Of a stretch of DNA of 64,000 nucleotides, positions 1 through 10,096 are shown piece after piece. How positions within the stretch are numbered: position 1 is the stretch's first letter; each line of letters opens with the position of its first letter. This stretch comes from Strongylocentrotus purpuratus (lineage: Eukaryota; Echinodermata; Echinoidea; Camarodonta; Strongylocentrotidae). The notes under the pieces are model-generated. The model was given only the letters and a program-made list of their open reading frames with translations, did not search any database and was not told where the DNA came from. The stretch is taken from the NCBI RefSeq assembly GCF_000002235.5, contig NW_022145596.1, forward strand, positions 26,701,299-26,765,298. Direction: 5' to 3'. Position numbers and translations under genes: made by a program.

Positions 1-588
1 TTACCACTCTCCACCCACTTGAAATAAATGGGTACCCGGAAAGATAAATTCCTTGAATGCCAGGGCAGGGCGCCTTTCAGGGTAATTCGGTTAAAACCGG
101 GGTAATAGTAGTAAAGCGCACAGAGAAATTAGTATAAAGCGCTGTATGAATGTAATGATTATTATCATAATCATAATTATAATATTTCTTCCTCTTTATT
201 TCTTCTTTTTCCTCTTCTTTTATTATTACCATCATTATTATTGTTTGTATTATTATTATTATTACTACTGTTGTCGTCATTCTTGTTTGATTTTTAAAAA
301 TTATTATCGATATTATCACCATTAATTTTGGGGGTGTTTTTAAGGGTATGTTGGTTGCATCCTCTTTTGAAAGTAAACAGACAAGAGTCTATGAAAAATC
401 GGGTGTATCGGATAATAGTGTAATTGGCAAAGTATGAAAAAGAACCGCGAAATGTTCGAAAGGCAAACTCTTATTTCATTGTTCCTTATCAAGCCTAATT
501 AGTAGAACTATATGTTTCTCATTGGTTGATTATTATTATTTTAATAATTAACACTATTTTCAGTACCACTGTCACCAATATTACTGAC
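1..588. other. Intron sequence, no gene seen
   Basis: Presumed intron 5 of the scavenger receptor gene. It contains an AT-rich trinucleotide-like stretch (about 150-310) and short open frames with no recognisable motif. I see no exon here. Confidence 0.5.
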
Positions 589-730
589 CTGTTCCATTCA
601 AGGCATTGGCGTAGTCTGTAGTCCACCAAGGTAGTAACTTCTCCCTGTTCCACATATCCATTTGATTGAGCATCATAAGATCATCTTCACCGGTATACAC
701 CGACCAAAAGCCATCATCACTGTTGTTATA
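589..730 (-). CDS. CD36-family exon 5: VYTGEDD and WW blocks
   Basis: Acceptor CTCTATCAG|TAT, donor GGAACAG|GTCAGT, 142 nt, phase 0 in and 1 out. The 47 residues start YNNSDDGFWSVYTGEDD, matching the family signature 'DG-x-[FY]-x-V-[YFN]-T-G', and contain WNREKLLPWW and end in ANALNGT, matching 'W-N-G-x-x-x-L-x-W-W ... C-N-x-I-N-G-T'. The cysteine that usually precedes the NGT motif is an alanine-bearing stretch here. It is joined to exon 4 across a 6.4-kb intron. The next exon should begin by completing a phase-1 codon and is not visible between bases 1 and 588. Confidence 0.9.
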
Positions 731-939
731 CTGATAGAGGAAGATAGAATATATAGTGGTATCAATTAAGATGGGATTTTAAGAATTACAGAAAGGGAGT
801 AAGAAAGGGAGACAGATGGAGGGGGGCACCATTAAGCGCCGACTAAATACCATCACTTGTTCTCAAAAGAAGATCATGAAGGAGAAAATTAGAGCTAGTT
901 ATTATTAACTATTACCAACAGAACCCAATTTGTCTCTAT

Positions 940-1925
940 TAATGATTGTAACACAAGTATTTGATCAATAACTTGTAAGGTACCACAAGGCTCTCTTGGG
1001 CCCGCTTCTTTTTATTATCTATATAAAAGATTTCATAAATTCATTCATGGTTCTTTCGTTCCTACACTTTGCAGACGACTCAAGCATTTTTTGCTCACAT
1101 CCCGATCCTATAGAATTCTTCTTGATTTTTGAATTGCTTTTTGTAGTTGAATTGATACAAGCAAACAAATTATCCCTGAATCTGAAAAAAACTAATTATA
1201 TGATTTTCAGCAATACACTATGTCAGCTACCAGTTTTGGTTAATGGATTACCCTTAACCCAGATAAACTCCACTCAATTTCTTAGTCTTTTTATTGATTG
1301 AAAACTCAAATTGATCATTTATGCTAACTGTTGTCTAGGAACGTAGGTGTAATAAATACTAAAGTTGAAATCTTTTTTTGCATCTCATGTCTTAAAAATA
1401 TTATATTCAACTCTGTCGCTACCGGATCTAAATTTCGGGGTGCTAGCGTTGGGAAATTGTTCAATAACAAAGATCAATTTTTATGATCCAAAAGAGAGCA
1501 ATAAGAATAATAAATCTGGCAGATTTCCAGGCCCACACAAAATTTTATTTCTTGCAAATCGTTTTCTGAAAGTCCCTGATTTATACATTTATTTCCTCTG
1601 AATTTTCATGTATCAGCTAAGCAAGGATAATTTGCCCAATATATTCCCTCCTATGTTCGCTTTGAACAGCGTTATTTACTCCTATCCCAAAAGACAAATA
1701 GACCATTTCAATCTCCCCCCAATCCGGACAGTTTTTGCCCCCAAAACAATCATGTATACCGGTCCCTCTTTTTGGAATGGTTTGGATTCGGAGGTTAAGA
1801 AAGCACCATCGTTAAATTGCTTTAAAGATACTATGTCCCTTTTGCAGCCAACATCAAATTCTGTAGAACTGTGCAGGAATTATGAATATGTCATGTATGC
1901 TCTATCTGTGAAATTTAAACGTTAG
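940..1925 (+). pseudogene. CR1-like LINE fragment (end of reverse transcriptase and C-terminus)
   Basis: Frames broken by several shifts still read GPLLFIIYIKDF, then FADDSSIFCSH (the catalytic F/YADD box), NKLSLNLKKTNYMIFSN, and further on a C-terminal tail with GPSFWNGLDSEVKKAPSL. All are hallmarks of the CR1/L2-type non-LTR reverse transcriptase and match the better preserved LINE at 58,300-62,311 segment by segment. The KVPQGSLLGP box is present with a one-base disturbance around 980-1005 (AAGGTACCACAAGGCTCTC). It lies in intron 4 of the scavenger receptor gene, opposite to that gene's direction. Confidence 0.8.
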
Positions 1926-2029
1926 CAGCGTCCCAATATTCAAATTATGCAAGGAAACCCGTTTACTTTCTAGACTTCACTGTCAGACACCATTGAGTGA
2001 CTGACTGACCCTTTTTCATCTTTGGTAAT

Positions 2030-2352
2030 AACATACATAAAATGAGCTGTAAAGGGTACATAATCATTTGTCTACATCAATAACCCACTTCTTGTCATGG
2101 CCGAAAATACACTGATTAAATCTTTGTGCAGCATGAAACGAACGACCATTCGGTACAATGGTCTGAAAAATCAGACTATTACTTACTATTATTACTAAGT
2201 CGATGTGAAAAATAATAGTCGTTATTTTCCCACTTAAAGACATTTTCAAGCCCCCCCCCCCTTTCTCTAGGGAAGTTCTAAATTAGTATTGTCTTTCAAA
2301 TACCGTTGGAATTTAACCTTTTCATTTTTTTGGCCTGCAAATGGGACATAGT
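2030..2352 (-). repeat. Dispersed ~310-bp repeat, copy 1
   Basis: This segment matches 16,090-16,432 in inverted orientation over about 310 bp with small indels. Shared landmarks include GGTACAATGGTCTGAAAA-type sequence, TTTTCCCACTTAA, and GGCCTGCAAATGGGACATAG. One end reads TTAAAGGTA, like the TTAA-flanked MITEs elsewhere in the window, but I cannot see a matching inverted end. No coding content. Confidence 0.75.
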
Positions 2353-2839
2353 ACCTTTAAATGCAAACTTCGAATTTTTCTTTTAAATTCTTACATCTAA
2401 TACAATTGTTTGCCGTCCCCACAGTACTTTTTTCTGCAATGCTAATCTTAATTGTTCATTAATGATGCATATTAAACTAATCACTTTGTGCTATGCTTAC
2501 TAAATTGCACGGATGACTACGCATTTTAACCGGGTGACTCTGGGTATTGGTGCTGATGCATTATTTTGTATACAAATGTCCCTTTTTGTGTGTTGTAAGT
2601 TCTCTCCTCTAAATTACGTCTTTCTCTACTGCTACTGTTTTTCATCTACATTACTTATTTTTCCAGGAACCTATATTATACAAGCACTGCTTTTTAATAG
2701 GTTCCTCACATTCTACTTAATCTATTATATGAATTGAGAATCATTGAGATGTGCTCATTTATCCTACAATTGAATTGTATAATTTTTATTATATATATGT
2801 ATGTCTATATTTTCTGTAAAATGTGGAACAGTAAAACTT

Positions 2840-3130
2840 GAAACTTGACATAACTGAAACTGGTTGGAGAATGAGAGAGTGAGAGAGAAAGGGGGAGGCA
2901 AACACACTGAATGAACCAAAGTGCCATCATCACTTTTGGGGGAAGTGGGGGGGGGGTGCACCGTTAAGCGCCGACCAAACACCATCACTTGTACGGAAAA
3001 GAAGATCAGGAGATACGAGCATGAGTATTAGTTAAATATATAACTGAAACTGGTTGGAGAATGAAGAGAGGGAGAGAGAGAGAGAGGGGGGGGGGAGGCA
3101 GACACCTGAATCAACCAAAATACCATCATC
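2840..3130. repeat. Intronic direct repeats with GA tracts
   Basis: The phrase AACTGAAACTGGTTGGAGAA plus a GA-rich run occurs at about 2852 and 3042, and a 'TTAAGCGCCGACyAAAyACC ATCACTTG' module occurs at about 830 and 2965. Related GA and 'CACCT-ATC-CCATCATCAC' pieces recur near 6740. These look like local duplications of intron sequence rather than a known element. Confidence 0.5.
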
Positions 3131-3315
3131 ACTTTTGTCGGGTCTGAGAAAGAGCAGGGTAGAGTTAGAGAGATAAATTAGTAATTAGTATTAGTAATAT
3201 TTTATTTTGTTGCTTTTAAGCTATTGACCATGTTGAAAATTAAACTGAATTATACAGTACCACCTGTGCGCCTAGAAACGCCTGTATTAAGCGCCTCATT
3301 AATGTAGTTATTATT

Positions 3316-3537
3316 AGGTGGTCTGTCGATGACAGATCACCTATTGATTTTGTTAGAATTTTCTTTATTCTTTATTTATTAGGTGGTCTGTCGATGACAG
3401 ATCACCTATTGATTTCGTTAGAATTTTCTTTCTTTATTTCTTTATTCTTTATTCTTTATTAGGTGGTCTGTCTATGAGAGATCACCTATTGATTTCGTTA
3501 GAATTTTCTTTCTTTCTTTATTTATTTATTCTTTATC
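3316..3537 (+). repeat. Three tandem Helentron-like 5' ends
   Basis: The same start, AGGTGGTCTGTC followed by its own inverted copy and TATTGATTTCGTTAGAAT, occurs at 3316, 3381 and 3461, each trimmed to about 65-80 bp and followed by TTTATT-rich spacer. It matches the 5' end of the complete element at 49,224-50,724. No bodies follow the first three ends. Confidence 0.7.
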
Positions 3538-4745
3538 AGGTGGGCTGTATAACGTACAGACCACCTTATAATTTCGTTAGAATTGCCTTTATTTATTTAT
3601 ATCTTTTTCTTATTTCTAACCACTTTTTTGTAAGCACGATTACTTGAAAATGGCTCAATCAAATGCCTTCAAATTTAGCACACATATGTATAGGCATATG
3701 TACAAAGTACAATACCGTTTTCAACATTGACCTTGACTGATGACGTCATTTAGGCGCCATTTTGTAAAATTTTCGGAAAATCAACTCATGATCATATCTT
3801 CATAACCAAAAGCTATTTCTCATTCATATTCATCATGATCAAGGTCAATATCCGTCCGGTCAATTTCAGGTCAAATAACGCGAGCGTGCGCGTACGTCCG
3901 CGCGTCTCAAAATCATTTTGCAAACGTTTTAGGCCATTCTAAGCATTTTATAAAAAATCGCGCACACGCGCATGCGTGCGCGTTTTTGCGCGTAAAACTA
4001 TTGCACAAGATAGAATCGCCATTTTTTTCTTTCATAATATTCCACATATTTTACAAAAAAATTGATACCATGTTTATCTCTTTATGACTATTAATGACGG
4101 AATGATCGACCGTTAAAGATAAATTTCCGTGCGCGCGAGCTCTTGTAATACAAAGCATATATGGGCAAAAACATGCCTATGCAAAATCCATTGTAGCTCT
4201 TTAGGATGCAAGGTGACCCTTATTTTGTTTCATATTTTGATGAAGTATGAATCGGACATATGATTTCATGTCTCATTTGACCTTCAATTAACTCATGACG
4301 TCATCATAATGGCCTCCGAACTCAAAATTTCAATTTGCATATTATGACGTCAGCATATTTTGGAAAATTGATTGTATCTTTGTAAAAATTGATCGATTTT
4401 CTTCAAAATTTTGATATGTTCTAGGTGAGACAGTTCTATACAAATCCAGTTGGCACAATTTTTCATTTTGACAAAGGCATCATGGCGTATTTTTGCGATT
4501 TAAGGAGGCATGTCAATTTTTCACATTTTGCGTGTATTCTCTATGGGACATGACTTTTTCTCAAAACTTGATTCTACATTCCGTCTTTCGCGAGCAATAT
4601 CTACGTCGTTTTAGCTTCATTTACGCTGAACTTCGAGTATTTTATAGCTGAGACAAAAAGCTATCTCAAATGTACCCTTCATTTTGTCTCAATTTTTGTT
4701 GGATCAGCCCACCTATACTGTTCCAAACAAGTATTACAAATCTAG
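3538..4745 (+). mobile_element. Non-autonomous Helentron-like element, subfamily A1
   Basis: The element begins AGGTGGGCTGTA, forms a hairpin with a downstream ACAGACCACCT, and ends with the inverted subterminal motif CAGCCCACCT (about 4708), a bulged hairpin (ATACTGTT ... AACAAGTAT), then CTAG and a flanking T. Known Helentron/HINE (DINE-1-like) elements have this layout: short subterminal inverted repeats, a 3' stem-loop, CTRR-like end and T^T insertion. There is no Rep-helicase open frame, so it would need a helper. The body has Z-DNA-prone CG runs and three TGACGTCA sites (3741, 4296, 4345). Family placement is inference from end structure. Confidence 0.65.
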
Positions 4746-4759
4746 TTTATTTATTTATC

Positions 4760-6533
4760 AGGTGGGCTGTATAACGTACAGACCACCTTATAATTTCGTT
4801 AGAATTGCCTTTATTTATCAGGTGGGCTGTATAACGTACAGACCACCTTATAATTTCGTTAGAATTGCCTTTATCAGGTGGGCTGTATAACGTACAGACC
4901 ACCTTATAATTTCGTTAGAATTGCCTTTATTTATTTATTTTTCTTACATCTAACTACTTTTTTGTAAGCACGATTACTTGAAAATGGCTCAATCAAATGC
5001 CTTCAAATTTGGCACACATATGTATAGGCATATGTACAAAGCACAATAATGTTTTCAACATTGACCTTTACTGATGACGTCATCTAGGCGCCATTTTGTA
5101 AAATTTTACGAAAAACAACTCATGATCATATCTTCATAACCAAAAGCTATTTCTCATTCATATTTATCATGATCAAGGTCAATATCCGTCCGGTCAATTT
5201 CAGGTCAAATAACACGCGCGTGCGCGTATGTCCGCGCGTCAATGCGCGTGCAAAATTTTTAAATGCTCAAAATCGTCTCAAAATCATTTTGCATACGTTT
5301 TAGGCCATTCTAAGCATTTTATAAAAAATCGCGCACACGCGTATGCGTGCGCGTTTTCGCGCGTTAAACTATTGCACAACATAGAATCGCCATTTTTTTT
5401 CTTTCATAATATTCCACATATATTTACAAACAAATTGATACCATGTTTGTGTCTTTATGACTATTAATAACGGAATGATCGACCGTTTAACAACAATTTC
5501 CGTGCGCGCGAGCTCTTGTAATACATAGCATATATGGGCAAAAACATGCCTATACAAAATCCATTGTAGCTCTTTAGGATGCAAGGTGACACCAATTTTG
5601 TTTCATATTTTAATAGAGTATGATTCGGAGATATTTTTTCATGTCTCATTTGACCCTCAATTAACTTCTGACGTCATCAAAATGGCCTCCGAACTCAAAA
5701 TTCCAATTTGCATATTATGACGTCAGCATATTTTTGGAAAATTGATTGTATCTTTGTAAAAATTGATCGATTGTCTTCCAAATTTTGATATGTTCTAGCT
5801 GAGACAATTTTCTACAAATCTAGTTCTCACGAATTTTCATTTGATTTTTATTTGATACTTCCATTTGATAATTCCATTTTCCGTTTACGTGTAATCTCTA
5901 AGGGAAATGTTTTGGTACATCGGTAACGCACTTGATTTCCGACCTCGAGGTCCCTGGTTCGAGTCCGGGCGTCTCAAAAAAAAAAATTTCTTCACCTTTT
6001 TTTTCTTTTTGACCTTTCACTGTACCTTTTCCTTTGCTTATTAAAACACGTAGAATCACAAATAATGTTAAAAACAAATATATTTACTTTATTATTCCCC
6101 TATTATCACTTGATCCATTACTTTTTTAGTGTAGTCCCTATGGGAGATGACTTTTTCTCAAATCTGGATTCTTCATTCCTGTCTTTTGCGAGCAATATCG
6201 CCGTTATTTCCGCTTGGTTTTTGTTGATTTTGGAGTATGTTGTAGCTGAGACTATATGCTATCTAAATGTCTCCTCATTTTTTTTCAATCAGATGTCATC
6301 ATGGTCTGTTGATGATGATCATCAACATCATCATGATCATGATCATCATCATCATCATCAACATCGTCATCACCATTACTATCAAGATCATCATCATGAT
6401 GATCATCATGATGATCATCATTGTTTACATATCTATATAACTTCTCCCTTTTTCAATATAGTAAATATTATAATCTATTATAAGACTTGAAGACAGACCA
6501 CCTTATTCGTCCTCGTGACAAATTAAATTCTAG
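4760..6533 (+). mobile_element. Composite Helentron-like element (A1 5' ends and body, A2 3' end)
   Basis: Three tandem A1 5' ends start at 4760, 4820 and 4876. The body after 4876 repeats the A1 body (3580-4450) closely to about 5850. From about 6120 the sequence instead follows the A2 element at 50,230-50,724: TATGTTGTAGCTGAGAC, a CAT/GAT microsatellite (6300-6425), ACAGACCACC, a stem-loop (ATTCGTC ... GACAAAT) and a terminal CTAG at 6530-6533. It appears to be an A1 element lodged in, or recombined with, an A2 element, with a tRNA-like segment between them. Confidence 0.6.
5915..5978 (+). other. tRNA-like sequence (possible SINE head or tRNA relic)
   Basis: Reads CATCGGTAACGCACTTGA, then a hairpin with TCGAG, then GGTCCCTGGTTCGAGTCCGG, a textbook pol III B box and T-arm, followed by an A-run and a T-rich stretch. 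The D-arm side has GGTAAC, but the anticodon loop is too long and no acceptor stem partner is visible 5'. It is best read as a tRNA-derived SINE fragment or decayed tRNA rather than a working gene. Confidence 0.5.
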
Positions 6534-6779
6534 TTGTTATTAATTTTAAATAAAACTGACACTCGTTTCAATAGAGGTAGGATGAAAATGACAGAGAGAA
6601 AGAAACAATCATCGGTATACACAAAAGAGATGTCCATCATATTAACTATTATTGTAATAAGAAAGAGTGAGATGGAATAAAGCGAAAAGGGATGATAAAT
6701 AAACAAATGAAACTGGTAGGAGAGATGGGGGCAGACACCTGTTTCGACCAAAATACCATCATGACCAGTATTGTACTGA

Positions 6780-6990
6780 GAGAGAGAGAGCAGGATATAC
6801 TTAGAGCGAGAAGGAGTACTGACAATAATTAATTGAAATTGGTAGACCAGTGTGGGATTAAAGAACGTGGAAAGAGAGAGAGGGGGAGAAAGAGGTAGAG
6901 AGAGGGCGCGAAATAGAGAGAGACAGAGAGAGAGAGAAAGGAAAAGTGGGAAGGGGCGAAGGGCAAAAAGGAGAAAGACAGGCAATCAGA
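6780..6990. repeat. GA-rich polypurine tract
   Basis: Long run of GAGAGA with scattered interruptions, giving the opposite strand CT-rich open frames with no real coding signal. It sits just past the donor of scavenger receptor exon 4. Confidence 0.8.
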
Positions 6991-7094
6991 CAGAGAGATT
7001 GAAACAGTGAGAAAAACACAGGATGGGCAATGACAGATTGTGAAAAGAGAAACGGCGACTTCTAGACAATATGAACACAACGGAAACCGCTTAC

Positions 7095-7298
7095 CCCCAT
7101 TAGTATCCCAAAGTTGGTAAAAGGAATGACTTCTTTACCAAGAATCCTTTGGGCTAGTTCCAAATACTTGTCCGGATAGCCCCAGACGAAGCCATCCACT
7201 GACAGTTCTATGATGACATCTGCTTTGGAAAGCTCGTGAATGAGCTCCCAAGCCTTCTGCACCAAGTCCGGGGCGTTCTTGAGCCAGTGGGCAATAGT
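7095..7298 (-). CDS. CD36-family exon 4: helical bundle region
   Basis: Acceptor CCTCATAG|ACT, donor ATGGGG|GTAAGC, 204 nt, exactly 68 codons, phase 0 at both ends. It begins TIAHWLKNAPDLV and ends NFGILMG. The block ELSVDGFVWGYPDKYLELAQ matches the family pattern T-V-x-E-x-L-W-G-Y-x-D, which lies near the exposed helical bundle at the ectodomain apex that serves as the ligand-binding face in SCARB2. The downstream intron starts with a CT-rich tract (6780-7060 on the plus strand as GA). Confidence 0.92.
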
Positions 7299-7865
7299 CT
7301 ATGAGGTTAAGAGGAAATGTCATGAAATGAAAGGAACGCTGATGGTTCAAAACTTGACTACTAAAGAACTGTGACGTTTCTGAGTATTATGCATACTCGA
7401 TAAGGGACTGAGTTTTTCATTGTGATTCGAGATAAGAATTTACTAAACAAAAATACCACCCCGAATTTAAAATTGAGTTCAGATAAGTGATGAGTTTTCA
7501 TGGGACAAAATGTTCAACAACTTGGTTTTGGCTCCGTGGACCTTTTAACATCGAGTGAAAAACATGGAAGATGCCATTTCTACTCATCCAAAATCCACTG
7601 TGAAGGGGAGGATCTATGTTTTTGCAGGATGGAGAGGCACAGAAGTCAGTACCAAATTTTGACAAATCAAAAAGAGAGGAAAGGTCATCAAATTTTCAGG
7701 TTGCAATCTACACATAAAGATTTCGGACTAGCAAAAATAAAGACACATATGCCAAATTTATCAGATTATCAGGTGCCATTTGGATGGGAAATTGAGAAGG
7801 ACTCGACTTGTAAGTACGTATTAGGAGTATGTCCTTCATTTGCCACAGTCATGTATCTTACTCAC

Positions 7866-8007
7866 AAAGACAGGACCGTTGATTGCGGTGAAGGTGTCTG
7901 ATTCGGGACCGACAGACATCTCCAGATCAAAGACAAAACTCTTCATGTTGAGGTAGCTTGCTGTCCGGTTATCGTAATGAGTTATGTTTACCTTCGGACG
8001 ATACTCC
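7866..8007 (-). CDS. CD36-family exon 3: ectodomain
   Basis: Acceptor CACACCAG|G, donor GTCTTT|GTGAGT, 142 nt, phase 2 in and 0 out, which completes the split arginine of exon 2 exactly. The 47 residues begin EYRPKVNITHYDNRT and end in INGPVF. NIT and NRT are two potential N-glycosylation sites, consistent with the heavily glycosylated family ectodomain. The segment corresponds to the region after GPYTYRE in vertebrate SCARB proteins, where a 'F-x-x-D-x-x-x-S-V-G' pattern is conserved; FDLEMSVGP is seen here. An open frame on the opposite strand across 7500-7901 overlaps this exon and is not a gene. Confidence 0.9.
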
Positions 8008-8371
8008 CTGGTGTGTGGTTGAGAAATTAAAGAGTTTGATTTTATTTAGATTTTATTTGATAATTATAGAGATACATCGTCATCATAAAAGCTAAATATT
8101 ATTATTATTATTACATATATCATTAATTGTATAATCACTTAAATGTATGAATGGAAAGCCATATGCTTGATTAAGAGTGTGAAAGAGATCGATGTCCAAC
8201 AAGTAAATTTTGTTACCTAATTGTCAACATTTTCAGGGGAGTCGCCAGACCAATTTGAATGGGGTGTCAAAAAGTAAAAAGGAGGAAAATTGTGATATTT
8301 TTGAAAACTGATACCTTTTTTGATTTTCCTTAAAAAAAAAATCAATTGATGTATTGAGTTAGACATTTTGG

Positions 8372-8881
8372 TTAAAGGTAATACAAAGTTTTGGTATGGG
8401 GTCATGAATTTGGTTCAAATGAATATATTGGAAGCATATACGATCCTACAATATTTAGTGATCGTTGTCGCGGTCGAAATCGCCTCTAAAGTTATGAAAT
8501 TGTAAATAATAAACACTTTATGTTGAATAGCTCCCTCTCAAGGTCAAGATATTAATTAAGCTATACAACAATGTTTATTGACTAAAATCAACCGATTAGC
8601 TATTCTTGTTCGGAAATTATATAGCACAACTACATATTCTGAGATTTTCATGGTCACAGCTACCATTGTACGGCCGTAGGAGCTATTTGAAATTTATCAA
8701 AATTCACCGGGAGCACCGGTAAATCTTTATATTTAATTTTTCTTGAAAGCAGAAAGGTTTTAGGGGCTAAAATTTCTGGTGTTTTTAATGCATCCACAGG
8801 GGTATCCAAATATATCAAAATTGTAAAGAATCCCTATCCACCCATTTTTCAAAATTTCCCAAAACTTTGTTATACCTTTAA
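8372..8881. mobile_element. TTAA-flanked MITE, family M2, copy 1
   Basis: Bounded by TTAA on both sides (8372-8375 and 8878-8881). The inverted ends read AGGTAATACAAAGTTTTGG and its imperfect complement. A second copy with the same ends and interior lies at 54,067-54,466. TTAA target duplication is typical of the piggyBac superfamily, and no transposase is present, so this is a non-autonomous element. It lies in intron 2 of the scavenger receptor gene. Confidence 0.75.
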
Positions 8882-8954
8882 CCAGATAATAATCTTTAAA
8901 AATAAATACATGTACATAGGTCTCTTTATGATAACAAAAAAAGAATATGGTGCC

Positions 8955-9080
8955 TGAGAGAGAGAGGAAGGGAGAGACAAAAGTAGAGAAAGAGGGAAAG
9001 AAAGAGGAAGAGAAAGAGGGAAAGAGAGAGGAAGAGAAAGCTGGAGAGAAAGAGAGCGAGAGAGAAAGAGAGAGGGGGTG
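8955..9080. repeat. GA-rich polypurine tract
   Basis: GAGA/GGAA-rich run immediately downstream (in gene direction) of exon 2's donor. Low complexity, no coding content. Confidence 0.8.
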
Positions 9081-9135
9081 GGATAACGGTGATTATGTAG
9101 GCCTATATACATTCCTTTGTCCGAGGTTTACCCAC

Positions 9136-9293
9136 CTGTAGGTATAAGGTCCCAGCTCTACTAGTCTGGCTGGTCCACCTTGTAAGTACTCCTCGGGGTT
9201 GGTGAGGTTCCAGAACCAGAACTGGAAATAAATTGGGATAGGGACCTCTTCCCATAGAGGGTAGGCCAGGGCGCTGGGGACAATGATTCCCTC
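9136..9293 (-). CDS. CD36-family exon 2: conserved NPEE / LGPYTYR block
   Basis: Acceptor TATGTAACAG|GAG, donor TACAG|GTGGGT, 158 nt, phase 0 in and 2 out. The 52 codons carry the family's most recognisable stretch: a P-x-Y-x-Q-F-W-F-W-N-x-T-N-P-E-E segment followed by a glycine-rich turn and VELGPYTYR. The NLT inside it is a potential N-glycosylation site. In human CD36-family proteins the matching segment (YFFNVTNPEE ... VGPYTYRE) begins the ectodomain beta-structure. The exon lies between two GA/CT-rich tracts (8955-9080 and 9300-9560), so on the coding strand the acceptor follows a very long pyrimidine run. Confidence 0.92.
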
Positions 9294-9299
9294 CTGTTA

Positions 9300-9560
9300 C
9301 ATAGGAGTGAGAGAACGGTGGGGAGAGAGGGACAGCAGAAGAGAGAGTGACGGAGAGAGAGGGAGAGAGAGAGAGAGAGAGAGGGGGAGAGAGAGAGACG
9401 GTGAGAGACGATGAGAGAGAGAGAGAGAGAAAGAGAGAGAATTAGAGGGGATGGAGAAGGGAGGGAGCAGATAGAGACAGACAAAGAGAAATGGGCAGAG
9501 AAAGAGAAAGGGAGACAGAGAGAGAGAGGAGAAAGAAAAGGATGAAAGAAAAGGGGAAAA
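9300..9560. repeat. GA-rich polypurine tract
   Basis: About 250 bp of GAGAGA-type repeat just upstream (in gene direction) of exon 2's acceptor; on the gene strand it is an unusually long pyrimidine run. Low complexity. Confidence 0.8.
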
Positions 9561-10096
9561 GAAAGAGGAAGATATGAAGGAGGTGAGTGAGGGATAAAGA
9601 TTTTGGGATTACAACATCCTCACATATACAGGTATTTGTATTTAAAAAAAAAAAATATTTAGGTTTTATTTCTACATTAACTGCATATGAAAAGAATTTA
9701 CAAAGTAAGGTATAGACAAGGTATCAAAATATGTACATAATATTTGATAGATACAACAGTAATAAAAACGATTTAATGGCAAGTCATTAAATACAAATGA
9801 TGCTAAAAATAATCTGCAGTAATGAGGAGGAAACCTTGGAAGCATTATGCTTGTAATTAAGGTTCCCTTTACATAATACGTTCGTAACATAATTTATATT
9901 AAAAAAAAAAGGAACAAAAACGGGTGTGTGGTCTCTAATCATGATGACCTTAAACATTCTCATACCGAAGAAGAAGTTTATGTTTCAAGTGATATTTAAA
10001 CGTAATTAAACTTGGCAGCTGTTTGAGCGATATGTCCAATGAGTTCCAGTACACCAGACCAGTATAAATCAAAGTTTTTTTTTTTTAGTAAGGTTC

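Noticed and set aside
5915-5978. Functional tRNA gene
   Set aside because: T-arm and B box are good, but the anticodon loop is too long and no acceptor stem can be formed.
6065-6490. Histidine-rich protein
   Set aside because: The His-Asp run is a CAT/GAT microsatellite inside a Helentron-like element; the same microsatellite occurs at 50,395-50,640.
7500-7901. 133-codon open frame on the plus strand
   Set aside because: No motif; its right end overlaps exon 3 of the scavenger receptor gene on the other strand.
8870-9484. Serine/leucine-rich or glutamate-rich proteins on either strand
   Set aside because: They are translations of GA/CT microsatellite tracts.
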